Both the position numbers and the translations under genes were made by a program. Under the pieces are notes generated by a model that saw only the letters and a program-made list of their open reading frames with translations, was not told the origin of the DNA and searched no databases. A stretch of DNA of 64,000 nucleotides, from positions 16,167,817-16,231,816 of the forward strand of contig CM057162.1 in the NCBI GenBank assembly GCA_029962745.1, in the 5' to 3' direction. This stretch comes from Echinometra lucunter. Lineage: Eukaryota; Echinodermata; Echinoidea; Camarodonta; Echinometridae. Of the stretch, positions 12,881 through 22,900 are shown one piece after another; position 1 is the first letter of the stretch, and every line of letters begins with the position of its first letter.

Positions 12881-15800
12881 TCTTAGGTGTACTTGTGCAT
12901 ATCTTGACAATTCACATCCGTTGGTCTCCTCTCCAAAATATCCCGACCACATTTCCTTACCCCGAATTCTACCTGCATTTCCAAAATTGGACTGGGACTG
13001 GTATCACTCATTGACACCTGAAGTCAATTGCATTCAATCGGTCAATCAATCAATACCGTAAGTTAGACAATCAACATTTAGGTATCAATCAACTAATCAA
13101 TGTATCAGTAAATCAATTAATCAAACATTCATCACCATTCAGCTGTTTCAATCAATGAATTATTCAATCACTCAATCAAAGTTAATCCAACCAACCAGTC
13201 ATTTTAGCAGTTGAGTTTCGGACAAGAAAATGGTACAGTGTAACACAAATTGGTAAAATGAACATGTCAGTCTTTGTTTTCAGTTGATTTTTCATTCATT
13301 TCAATTTTTACAACTGTTCATCCATCTTGTAAGAGAATAAAGGGTGAAAATAAATGATAATGGAAACTAAAAATCAAAGTCTGCTAGTTCAATGGTCCAC
13401 ATCTCCACCTCGTCCTCCGATGCAAAATCTTGCTCTCTTCATGAGGGATAAGGGAAGGCGGTTTGGATATTTTGGAGTGGAGACCAAAGAATGCGAATTG
13501 TCAAGATATGCACCAACACACAGGAAGCAAGAGAGAGAGAGAGTGAGGGGGGGAGGGGGGGGGGCATACTGTCCTCTTGACTCTTATTCCATCTAGCCAA
13601 CAAAGTCTTACCCTATCTCACCTCCCCTGCAACATGTACCTCCACCCAATCCTGATTCCCATGAACACACCACTGAGTCTACCAGGGAAAAGTATTAATG
13701 CTACAATAATGAATACAATGCCCGTTCACTCATGCATAAAATTTTGATTTGATAAACCATAAAATTCACTCAGCAAACCTAAACTGATTGCAATTGATCA
13801 TGAATTCATAATATCACCCTCAATTCTGTAACCTCCAAAGGACTCACCTCTCACAAATTGAAATGTACAATTCCTGCGCAACCTAGTTTTCATATCCTTT
13901 ACAAAAGTGAGCAGTGCTCACCCAAGCATGAATTATTTTCGGCCTTTTTGGTCTCATATGAAAGTTGAGTCCATGAGCTATCCTTACATATAAACCCTTT
14001 TCTTCCAGAATCATGTATTTTTCATTTGGCAGCCATTTCAAAAGTGTAAAGTTTTTTTTGGGACGCACTGTATAGTGATAATTCAAAAGCTAGAAATTTC
14101 TTAGTCATGTATAGTTCACTTCCGAAATAAACTTAGGATCTTGCATGAGGGATGTTGATTTCATTGCTCATTCAACCTCTTAACTAAATATATTTCATTA
14201 AAGCATGGAGAGCTGGGAAAACACTGGAGGCACCTAAAGAAGAAAGGAGTGCTCAGTATGGACCTCATCAAGGCAGTCTGGAAACAACACAATGAGAAGG
14301 ATGATGAACTCGACATGGTGATTGATATGATGATCAAGTTTGATCTCATGTGTGAAATCCAGGACACCCAAGGAGCATACCAGGTTATCATTTTAACTTA
14401 ATTTAAAGGGAAAGCCACCCTTATATTACAAAGAATCCAAAACATGATAGAAAAGGTTCCTGGAAAGTTTGATGAATATAGATATTGCAAATCAATGAAA
14501 TTTAAAGGCAGTCAATCAAACATAATTTCTTACTTCCGCTACTTAAAGAGTCAATATAAATTTATGTTCTCTCCCAAACCCAGTATACTAGATTTTAAAA
14601 CTTTACATTTTTGGTCGTCAATAACTCGAAGGTTATAACTCAATTCATACTTAACTTTTTAAATTATGAAGTTAACGTATGTCCAATTTATTTGAAGGAA
14701 GTTTTAAGCAATTTGTTCATTGTCATAAGATACGAACAAAACTACGATGCTGTGAAGTCTTTCCTCAAGTTGAATATCAAACAAATGAGAGGCGAAATAT
14801 ATGAAAAGTTAATATAAAAAAAAACAGATAAACGTATACATTACAAAATAATGCTTTTCAGTTGATATATTGGTCATTACATCTGAAGGTATATTGTTGA
14901 AGTTGTAAAAATAACACAAATTTCCTTATCATTTCTTTCTTTTTCTAAATTTTTAATTGCAAATATCTCAATTTCACGAAAATGATATGCTTGGTTTTGC
15001 ATTAAAAAAACTCTTCATATTTTTGACCACACAATGCCTACACGTGTGTAAAACAGATGAGAGTTCTGTGTGTGTGTCGACTGTGTAGTGTGGCACTACA
15101 TTTATCAGTTTTATGCCAATTTTGTTTTTCCTCCCGAAAGTGTAAACGAGCTTTAAAAAGAAATTATGAGAAAACTTTTCTTTTCCTATCTGTAACTTTC
15201 TTCTTTTATAGTTAATGTTTTAAATTCCTGATATCATAAGATTCACATGCAATCAGAATATTAAATGTTTCTTTAGGGAAGACACTTCTTTGTGCCATGT
15301 CATTCATCCCCAACACTTCATCCAGAGGAGCAGCATGGCAGTGATGATGAATTTAAGTTCATAATTGACTTTAAGCACCTTATACCAGGTCAGTTTATTG
15401 ATTTCTGTAAAAGAATATTTTCAAGTACATGTACTGTATCATTAATGTATCATTAATATTTGTTAAGATGTGATTTATATTCTCAGGTACGTGTCTGACA
15501 AAAAAACAACAAAAACAAACAGCAATACAGAGATTGAACCCATTTCATATTGGGCTTAAAGTGACTGTCACTGTAATTTCTTTGGAATACATTAAAGTAA
15601 TATCATCATTCACTGACATGAAGTTTTTGCGATTGCCCATAATGCATTTTCATGATTTTTCAGAGATCAACTATTATTCGACTATTCAAGTTACTCTGAG
15701 AAAGAAGATAATTATTTTCATTTTATTGATATTAATTTTCAAAAGGTTAATATTGCCCTGTGTGAGAAAAATCCAATCTGTGGGAAAGGCTTTACTATTC

Positions 15801-18800
15801 GGGTGTCAAGAAGTCATAGTAGGAGTTGTAGTAGTAGTAGTAGTAGTAAGTAGTAATATTTCAAATTTACTATTGTCATATATTTCAGTTTTGATGGAGG
15901 GGCCTGTCAGGCTATTTGTGTGTACAGCGAGTAGGTCATAGCCCTTATAAATATGTATCATGGTATATGTAGGAAAGCATTTGATAAGCAGTTGCAGTTG
16001 CTTGCCAAAAGCCCACAGAGATGTTGTATTTCATAAGATATGCCTTCAGTGTGTCTTTGTACCCCATGATGTGGCTATCCTGATTGCGGTGCTCCTGCTT
16101 CAACACTGTTCATATATTGTAGCAGCATTTTAAGGATACTGTCATCTTCCATGTGAACAATATGTTCTATCCATTTTAGCTGCCACTTAATGTTCAAGCA
16201 CGCGATGGTGGGGAGGCGCCATCGTAATGTAGACCAGTATGTGCCGCGTCACTGCCTTGATCGGGGATGCATTCATGTGTTCTAGAACTTGTTTGCTTGT
16301 TGGAAGATCCTGTTGGTGATGGACAGCTTGTACCAACCAAAAAGCGAGAGCAATATCAGTCCGTTCTAGATCTCCAAGGACGTTGAGCTTGCCTTTGCTG
16401 TTGACTTCCGAGAGATCACAGTCAAGAACCCTATAGAAAACTTCCTTGTCGTCATCACGATTTGTCATGGTAGAAACTTAGGCTTCTTTCTTCAGCACTT
16501 CTTTCTAAGATTTGCTTGACTGTGTCATATTTTGTTTGGCAGAAACAGTTAGTTCTAGAACTATTCCTACCTTCCGTGAGAGTGAATATATAGTGAGATC
16601 TATTGTACATGCAGTGACTATTTTTGGTGGGAAGACCACTGGGTGTTTTGTCTTCACAACAGGACATTCCTTACAGTTTGGCTTTGTATCCTGCTGCCTC
16701 CTTCTTAGTAACATTGCTGTATCGGGTGCCCTGATCATGACCTTTGGTCAGTGGCTTGCAGGCAATATATTATTTTTATGCTTCCGCCCACCATAGGTGG
16801 TTGCCGGAAGCATTATGTTTTCGGGTCGTCCGTCCATCCGTCCGTCCGTCCCGTTTTCGTTCTCGCAATAACTTAAGAACCGTTTGACCGATCAACTTCA
16901 AACTTGGTTCATGTATGCTTATGGGAGGTTAAATGATCTGATTAGATTTTTGGGTCTCAAGGTCAAAGGTCAAAGGTCATAGGGGTCATTATGTACATAG
17001 AAATGGGTCGTTCTCGCGATAACTCAGCAACCATTTGACGGATCAACTTCAAACCTGGTTCATTTATGCATATGGGAGGGACAATGATCTGATTAGATTT
17101 GGGGGTCTCAAGGTCAAAGGTCATAGAGGTCATATACATGAAAATTGCTTGTTCTTGCGAACAACTTAATTCTGTGACGGTTCAACTTCAAACTTGGCTC
17201 ATGTATGCATATGGAAGGTCTCATGGTGTCATTAGATTTGGGGTCACAAGGTCAAAGATGTCATTGTATACATGAAAAAAAAAATCACCATGAATGTGCC
17301 ATATATTTCTGACCTGGTCGCGGTCGAGGATTCATCTAGTATTTAATGGTAATTCCATAGTATTTGGTACATCAATAATCTTTAAAATGCTACTCCTTTG
17401 ACATAGACAAGTTCAGGTTTTGCACTTGTAAAGTTGCCCCAAACGTTTCCAAATCTTTTGAAACATGCAGAAACAGGTATCACTTTATAAATTTTGGTAT
17501 AGGCACTCCTAAACTTTTCAGGGTGCTTGTTAACTTTCTTAAAAGAATATTTCCACCTGCATACATGACTCGTGGAAATCATTGTTGCATAGGTAGTACA
17601 AGCCTGTCATGAGCTGCATCGACAGTCCTGTTTGAATTGTTATCTGCTAATGCAGAGAATTTAAATGTGAAATTGAACGTTATTTGCGTTTGTTCTTGGT
17701 TTCACATCCGTCATGTCCGTTAGCAGGTTTTCTATCGCTTTCTTTTATTCTTTTACAGATGGATTCTTACACAGGCTCTATGTAAGAATGGCTAAGTGGG
17801 CGATGGATCAAAAGGGGCCAAAGAACCCGTCATTCCACTGTCGTGAAATGCTCTTCTACCTAGATGAAAGGCATCGGGTGATTATGTCCAACGACATCAA
17901 GGGATCTGACGCTCAGAAGATAAAGGTAAAATGATCATCATCCAGCATTTAAGACCTTTTCAATGTGTAGTCCCTAATAATGCAATATGTGTATTTGACA
18001 AAGTGTTCCAATAAATATATGCAAAAAGGACAAGGGTGGTGTATAGAGCAAAACACAGGAAGCTGAAGAATATGAGAAAGATCAGGGAGGGATTTAGGAT
18101 TACGAATTAATAAAGATGGAATAAAAACATCAAGACAGTCATTGCTTTATGCATTATGCATAACGTAAATTAAAATAAAATGAAAAATAATTCATCAGCA
18201 AACCAATTTCCATAAGTGAATAATATATTCATCTCCTCCAAGAACTCATAAATATCTTTAGGAGAACTCATAAATATCTTTAATACCAACAGAGACCAAG
18301 GAACTAAGCTGGAATAGACTTACATATATTTGTGTCAGTGGGGATTATACTGGCTGAAGATAAAATGCCTCTGAGAAAATCATGTTAGCACTAGCAAGTA
18401 CAGATATTATGGAGAATGTATATGATTGTCTTATTCCCAGCGATACTTAACACAACCATTGCATCATTCAAGATGTATTTCAGTACTATATTTCTATGCC
18501 CCTGTCCTTATTAGTTACTGCTTGAGGCATTTCTGTTTCAAAGGATGCTCATCCGTTAGGCTGTCATGCTAATATGAACATCAGACTTTGCAAAGTATGT
18601 ATCACGTAGGAACATCACATGAGTTTAATTCTAAGAAAATTCTGTTTTGCTTGGTTGTTTTGTTTTGTTGTTGTTTTTGTTTTTCATTTTGTGTTCTTCA
18701 CAACAGTAAACCAGTATATTTTAATCTGCAGGTGACCATATATGCCATTTCTGCAGAAGATCACCCTGACCATAATGCAAAGGTCGACTTCAAATGCTCT

Positions 18801-19372
18801 GTAAGTACAATGTCTTTTGCTTCATTTGAAAATTAAAAGATTGTGATGTTTGCTACTGGAGGGCAAATTTAGATTTTTTTTTAATATAATTGTGGGTATT
18901 TCATTCCTTACTATCACTTTACATTATGATTATTTTTGATATCTTTATTATTGTTCTTATGCCTCTGCCCTCCGAAGGTGGGTGCCGGAGGCATCATGTT
19001 TTGGGGGTCGTCCGTCCGTCCGTCCGTCCCGGTTTTGTTCTCGGAGTTACTTAGAAGCCAATTGACGGATCAACTTTAAACTTGCCCACATAAAGGAGTG
19101 ACGATCTGTTCAAATTTGGAGGTCACGAGATTAAAGGTCGAATATCACAGAGGTCATTAAATACATAAAAAGGGCTTGTTCTCACAATGACTTACATGTA
19201 AGAACCATTTAATGACATCAACTTCAAACCTGGCTCATAATGCTGGATAATGTGTTGATCTGATTAGATTATCAGAGTTTTTTAAAATTTTAAAAGAGTG
19301 TGATCGATTTCAGATCTGGCAATGGTGGAGGCATTAATTTTGACTCCGCGCAGTCGAGACTTCATTTAGTTA

Positions 19373-19403
<31 letters not shown>

Positions 19404-22161
19404 CATTATTATTATTGTTATCATTATTATTATTATCATCATCATAATCATTGTTATGATTATCTTTATCCTCATCATCATAACTATTTTTATAACATCA
19501 AAATACATATAAATAGGAAAGACAATTGATACAACTATATTGATGGGTAGATAGATAGAGGTCATTGGTGACGTAATTGGATGGAGTTTCATGCAAGTTT
19601 GGTCTCATTATTTTGTTTCATAATCACTGAATATTATTACTTACAAATGACCAGCATCTTAAAAACTCTGAAAACTGCTCATCTTTTCTCATTCATGATT
19701 TGTTTTGTTATGGAGAAACATATCCACATTCCCTTCATTTGCAACAACAACAACAACAAGAATGATGTTAACTGTGACAAAAAATAATTTGCTTTCGTCA
19801 CAACCAAATCACAAATAAAAAGAAAATGGCGATTTCTTTTGCAAACAATTCTAAAAGGAGTGTGATTTGTCCATAGTGATTTGAGGGTCCTTTTTGTTCA
19901 AACTTCGTCAGTGCGGACTTCTGACATTGTTTACAGAAATTCATATTTCTTTTTGACAACTGGACCAAATCCAAAAGAATCTGCACTGACTGATAGAGAA
20001 ATGGTTATCATGGTTATGGTTTCATAATCTACAATGATTTTTTCATATTGCTAACTGATTTCTTTCATAATGGATACTTATATGTTGATCGTAATTTGTG
20101 GGGTGACAAACTGTACACGTACAAGAATGTTTCTAGATTAAGATCCTTCTGTGAAAAAGCTTGATTCTGTCTTTTCGATGCTTTATTTAGATTGCCATAA
20201 GTAAGCTTGAACTACCATCATAGTATCAATAATGTGCGATAGAGATTCTCCTTTTGGGACTGCCCAAATCGTATGGCGCTGGTCTGTATAATTAAAGAAA
20301 TGCCTCTGTTGAGGGTGCGGTTGTCTTGGTGTATATCTTGATTCTTATTTGGCTTGATATAAATCCCGAATGTCTTTTCAAATCAAATAAAGTTTCAAGT
20401 CGGTTTCCAGGCCAAGTATGCTGCTTTCACTCTGATGATGATATGGATGTAAACGGATGTACTAATGACTGCCTACCTTCACAAAATAGAAAAAATGGGA
20501 TTCCCGAAAGTTTTACCATTGCGAGGGCAAACTTTTTCTTGATTGATTGAAAAATGTGTTTATTTTGTTTTGTTGATTCCAGAACAACCAGTTCTACTGG
20601 AGTACTTCATGATGCCAGAAGACGAACAGTAGAGTCACATAACCTGCCTTCCTATTTAATAGTTAATCCTATTTTTTCAGAAAAAGAAATTGCCATTTTA
20701 ACTGCCGTGTCCCCATTTTTATTCAGATTTATCTGTAATATTGTATAGGGAAAAAAAAATGTTCCTATTTTCAAAAATTTCTTAATGATTCGTTCCTATT
20801 TCTTTGCTCTTAGGGTTAACAAGTATGGAGTCAGCAGAAATGAGTGTTCCGCCTCGCCAACCAAGCAACATACAGCAGACATTCTATGACATCTATCTTG
20901 TGTACAGTGAAGAGACAGAACACGTAGAAAATGTGAAGGCCATCATTCAGAGAAATGGTTGGACGATGACAACTCCACATGACAGCCGGTTAGGTGTTCC
21001 CAAAATAGACAGCATCGAAGAAGCGTTGAAGACCTGTTCTCACGTGATCCTGATCGTCACCGAGGAGGATTGCAAGAAGGAAGATCCGGAACGGACCATG
21101 ACTATCAACATGGCATTTTTCTCATCTGAGCGGAGTTTCGGCTCTCGGGTGATCCCGATCCGATGCTGCGATGAGAAGCATCTTCCGTATAAGCTAAAGG
21201 GTCTGACCAATGCGTATATCATTGATACTAATCTGGAAAATCGGCTTCAGAAGAGCATTGATGTCAACATCAGGAAGAGCAGAGAAGAAGGCACATCCTT
21301 GGGTGAGTTTGATATCAATGATTTTTGATACATTAATAATGACGATCTTAAGGGAAAGTCCAAAGTTTGCCACATATCTTAACTAGTATTACTGGGTTGT
21401 ATTGGGGAAATGTTAGAGCGACGAAAAAAGAATATCATCTTGTCATTTTGGTATTATTCAAAATGTTGCATGCAAATATAGGTTTTGTTACACCTATACC
21501 TTAGCATGAGGTAAGCTTGTGATGGTCTGTCATATAGTTTCAGTATGAACAATAATTACGGAGCAGGGCCCATATTCATGAAACCCATTTTGTCAACTGA
21601 TATTATTACATAGGTCACAGTACACAGGTGACAACTGGCCTATGAAGTTTTCATGAATATGGGTCCTGATGGTTGGTAAAATGAAAGGCTGAGGATATGC
21701 ATCATCTGTTTTATACAATAAAATTTTAGATACCTGTCATATGATCAAGATAGACGATCTTAGAGTGGTCGAGTCATAGTCAATGGCAAATCATTTCTAG
21801 ATTCGACCAACACACACAATCCACACACATTGTAATTCCACCAAAACACATTTAATTCCAACTCACACACATTGTAATTACACCCACACACATTGTAATT
21901 CTAACTGGCCTACACTTTATGTCACAATGATCACCCTAAATTAAGAATGCTTATAGTGTAGTCAGACTATTTTTTTATTTTAGTACATGTATAATCACCG
22001 GTATTACACTGGATATCCTGGCCAACACAATTATTTCTGTAGGGTATAGAAATTTCTACGAGGTTCTGGTAAAAACTTTAACCTTGACAGCACTTGCGTT
22101 CTCTCTTTTTAACTATTGTTTTCCAGGATCCGATGATTCTTCTTACGCCAGCCCATCTTAA
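930..22161 (+). CDS. Roc-COR-TIR protein (Roco family GTPase with C-terminal TIR), 5' end outside window
   Basis: Coding exons with AG/GT borders: 930-1100, 1472-1555, 7506-7631, 11941-12120, 14204-14383, 15277-15388, 17759-17925, 18732-18800, 20814-21302, 22127-22161 (stop TAA 22159-22161). Exon 1 reads as the second half of a Roc GTPase (LDLMHFWMMSI followed by the G4-like strand QILLVGTFSND); G1-G3 must lie left of the window. The next exons fit a COR domain (VLRFCHDAGHLVYHKG, HWRHLKKKGVLS, DGFLHRLYVRMAKWAMDQ, MLFYLDERHRV). The 20814-21302 exon is a TIR domain. Roco proteins couple GTP-driven dimerisation to signalling; a TIR tail suggests innate-immune or cell-death signalling (inference). 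Phases agree throughout except between 18800 (phase 0) and 20814 (needs phase 1), so a small exon or an alternative splice site is missing there; 20583-20626 is a candidate. Introns are full of transposons. A MFHAS1-like LRR-Roc-COR relative is the main alternative class. Confidence 0.82.
2872..4972 (-). pseudogene. LINE ORF 3' half: reverse transcriptase with frameshifts
   Basis: Read on the minus strand from 4972 to 2872 in several frames. NKPWFTNELKRMCNKRN (about 4920) is the usual linker, RPISLLPLFSKIFE (about 4280) is RT motif 1, GFRARHSTSHAL (about 4165) is motif 2, DFSKAFDS follows a stop near 4078, GVPQGSILGPLFFLIYINDL (about 3890) is motif 4, and FADDTNIF (about 3810) carries the catalytic Asp pair. 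FLGIEID and the C-terminal WNTLPDYV (about 3080) complete it. Frame breaks near 4490, 4080, 3900, 3400 and 3110 show it is dead. Confidence 0.85.
5003..6244 (-). mobile_element. 5'-truncated LINE inserted in the first LINE
   Basis: A second, unrelated CR1/L2-group RT C-terminus. The open frame runs from about 6240 to a stop at 5468, starting inside the RT fingers/palm (DLDRVRKWLERNHLTLN, SVKYLGVWLDQHLTW) and ending with LLWNSLPPSV and CSPGE. The 3' UTR (5003-5467) includes a C-run at 5273-5292 and ends in a TAAA-type tail (AAATA units at 5003-5020 on the minus strand). A 7-bp ATTATAT repeat at 4996-5002 and 6245-6251 is the target duplication. Same orientation as its host element. Its frame is intact apart from the truncation, so it is younger. 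Confidence 0.88.
6246..7397 (-). pseudogene. LINE ORF 5' half: PHD-like finger plus APE endonuclease
   Basis: Open for 383 codons. The N-terminus has a Cys/His pattern of a PHD-type finger (CTICSES, then HLSCVSCYQWFHVRCL, then WSCNLC). It is followed by endonuclease landmarks in order: HVNCRSLSKN (Asn of motif I), LTETWLSND (catalytic Glu), GGGVALVIKS, VLYRPPNQS, LMGDFNID (Asp/Asn pair) and a terminal ISDHLPILALF (SDH motif). This half is intact. It is cut off at 6245-6251 by the inner LINE. The frame continues across the insertion at about 4995 with one indel in an A-run. Confidence 0.9.
8235..8444. mobile_element. 210-bp MITE with GGGTGTTTCACAAAG termini
   Basis: Termini GGAGTGTTTCACAAAG and CTTTGTGAAACACCCC are inverted repeats, extended by matching AGTTAAGTTTGA and TCAAACTTAAAT segments. 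It is flanked by CTGG at 8231-8234 and 8445-8448, a likely 4-bp duplication. It interrupts one copy of the DIRS internal repeat: other copies of that repeat run straight across the site. The interior is non-coding. Confidence 0.8.
10268..10691 (+). pseudogene. DIRS-like RNase H C-terminal fragment
   Basis: The translation contains NTTVSAYIKDLLTGKAHSFL (matching the conserved D/N-x-T-x-x-A-Y-I start of DIRS RNase H strand and helix), then SHIPGQDNLIADFPSR (the HIPGxxNxxAD-SR signature shared by DIRS and Ty3-group RNase H tails) and EIDLFTTSLNHRLPRFFS, typical of the segment after RNase H in DIRS elements. Stop at 10689-10691. The expected GGT after AYI is altered and upstream RT is missing, so this is a fragment. 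The right inverted repeat follows within 60 bp. Confidence 0.75.
12161..12212. repeat. (TA)n microsatellite
   Basis: About 25 uninterrupted TA units, 40 bp downstream of the 11941-12120 exon donor. Confidence 0.97.
12333..14070. mobile_element. Long-arm foldback element of 1.74 kb flanked by TA
   Basis: Tips are CAGTGCGTCCCCAAAAAAAC and its inverse GTTTTTTTTGGGACGCACTG, each flanked by TA, as for Tc1/mariner-superfamily insertions. The two arms are inverted copies of about 630 bp (12333 to about 12965 and about 13440 to 14070) with high identity, including mirrored landmarks such as GCCCGTTCACTCATGCATAA and TGATCATGAATTCATAATAT. A C-run with (CT)n on the left corresponds to (GA)n with a G-run on the right. 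The ~470-bp centre has CAATCAATCAAT-type repeats and no transposase. It is non-autonomous and sits between two Roco exons. Confidence 0.85.
15970..16740 (-). pseudogene. Degenerate coding debris: LINE C-terminus plus unassigned ORF
   Basis: On the minus strand, 16140-16190 read as WIEHIVHMEDDSILKMLLQY, which resembles the C-terminal RWxGHVxRM segment of LINE reverse transcriptases, followed by a broken tail to about 15970. Immediately upstream, 16187-16468 is open (93 codons, containing NVLGDLERTDIALAFWLVQA and PTSKQVLEHMNASPIKAV); I do not recognise that sequence. Another open piece, 16505-16738, has two Cys (CKECPVV). No splice-supported gene model emerges, so this is best treated as transposon remains. 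Confidence 0.5.
16781..17345 (+). repeat. Stem-loop-headed interspersed repeat with ~145-bp internal units
   Basis: Begins with a hairpin: GCTTCCGCCCACC, an ATA loop, GGTGGTTGCCGGAAGC. This is followed by a GGTCGTCCGTCC(GTCC)n tract. Then come three ~145-bp units, each with a 'ttctcgcaataactt' start, 'gatcaacttcaaacttgg', 'gatctgattagattt' and 'caaggtcaaaggtcat'. It ends near GGATTCATCTAGTATT. A second copy is at 18958-19372. No coding capacity. The CTAG-like end is compatible with a Helitron-type non-autonomous element, but this is unproven. Confidence 0.7.
16960..16979 (+). promoter_or_regulatory. Triple DR1 nuclear-receptor-like half-site array inside the repeat
   Basis: AGGTCAAAGGTCAAAGGTCA: three AGGTCA half-sites each spaced by one base, a textbook DR1 for HNF4/RXR/COUP-type receptors, with a further GGGTCA at 16983. 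A two-half-site version recurs at 17111-17123. Sequence match only; binding is not shown. Confidence 0.4.
18958..19372 (+). repeat. Second, shorter copy of the stem-loop-headed repeat
   Basis: Head hairpin GCCTCTGCCCTCC...GGTGGGTGCCGGAGGC, the same TCCGTCCGTCC tract, one recognisable internal unit plus a decayed one, and the tail GTCGAGACTTCATTTAG. It is followed directly by a (TTA)n microsatellite. Only the head of a third copy may exist at 43621-43636. Confidence 0.7.
19373..19450. repeat. (TTA)n microsatellite
   Basis: ATTATTATT tract with scattered C changes, abutting the 3' end of the stem-loop repeat. Confidence 0.95.
20814..21302 (+). CDS. TIR-domain exon of the Roco gene
   Basis: About 162 residues in one exon, after acceptor ctcttag and before donor gtgagt. 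The first strand reads FYDIYLVYSEETEHVENVKA (box 1-like), followed by helix A, RNGWTMTTPHDSRLGVPKID (BB-loop area), a buried strand SHVILIVTEEDC and VIPIRC (box 2/3 area). The pattern DSIEEALKTCSHVILIVTEE resembles adaptor-type TIRs of the TICAM class more than plant or bacterial NADase TIRs. I see no clear counterpart of the SARM1 catalytic Glu, so a scaffold role is more likely than NAD cleavage (inference). The last exon (22127-22161) adds a short Ser/Asp-rich tail, SDDSSYASPS. Confidence 0.85.
21565..21667. repeat. Short palindromic element, tip AGGGCCCATATTCATGAAAC
   Basis: About 100 bp. The left tip AGGGCCCATATTCATGAAA matches the inverse of the right tip TTTTCATGAATATGGGTCCT, and the inner part mirrors (ATAGGTCACAG / CTGGCCTAT). 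It lies in the last Roco intron. Non-coding. Confidence 0.75.
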
Positions 22162-22525
22162 AGAGATAATCCCTCACAAAGAAGTGGAAGACATTGGCAC
22201 TGCAAAGTTATTTGAGAAAAATTTCTGGCTCTCCCATTGGAGAAATTACTAACCAATTTTCTAAGTGTTTATTTTTTTCTATTACACAGTCATCCAGGTC
22301 TGTTTATGTAATCACTGACATATACCTTTCGATAAGTTCAAGGGAGCAAGCATATCTTAATGAGTTAAAAATTTTATAGCAAGACTGTTCTCATGATAAT
22401 GCAGGTATTTTTTCTTTCTTTCATAGAAAGTTGTCCATCTTTATGGAGTAATTGGAACAAATTCCGGAAGGAAGTACTTGGTTTTGAAGAAATGTTAGAT
22501 CACAGAGTTTGATGTGTTATAACTG

Positions 22526-22900
22526 GTGGTGTTTCATAAAGTTGCTCGTAAATGACTTTGTGAACGACTTGAATATGGCAAGCCAATGGGATGCTCAATC
22601 AATACAAATTGCATCAGCTATTAACAGCGAAATATGCAGACGTAGATTAATATTGCTGTTGTTTACAAACATCCAGGTCTGTTTATGTAATCACTGACAT
22701 TGCAAAGTATATTTTATTGCGAAGTATATTTTATTGCGAAGTATATTTCTTGCCACAATTTAATTGAGATTATGGGGAAAAGCAGTCACACTTTGTTAAT
22801 ACATCAAGAAAAACTTCGGGCATCCCATTTGGCACTTCATATTCAAGTCATTCGTAAAGTCATGAGTAACTTTACGAACAGCTTTATAAAAACACCCACT
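22526..22900. mobile_element. ~375-bp MITE with GGTGTTTCATAAAGTTG-type ends
   Basis: Left arm GGTGTTTCATAAAGTTGCTC and the inverse right arm (GGTGTTTTTATAAAGCTGTTC read on the minus strand) stay similar for about 80 bp, including CGACTTGAATATG and CCAATGGGATGC. It lies just downstream of the Roco stop codon, so it may fall in its 3' UTR. The centre contains three tandem GCGAAGTATATTTTATT-like units (about 22700-22750). Confidence 0.75.

Noticed and set aside
12233..14086. Mirrored ORFs in the foldback arms ending HAWVSTAHFCKGYEN
   Set aside because: Same sequence in both arms, no domain, no extension beyond the arms; they are part of a non-coding element.
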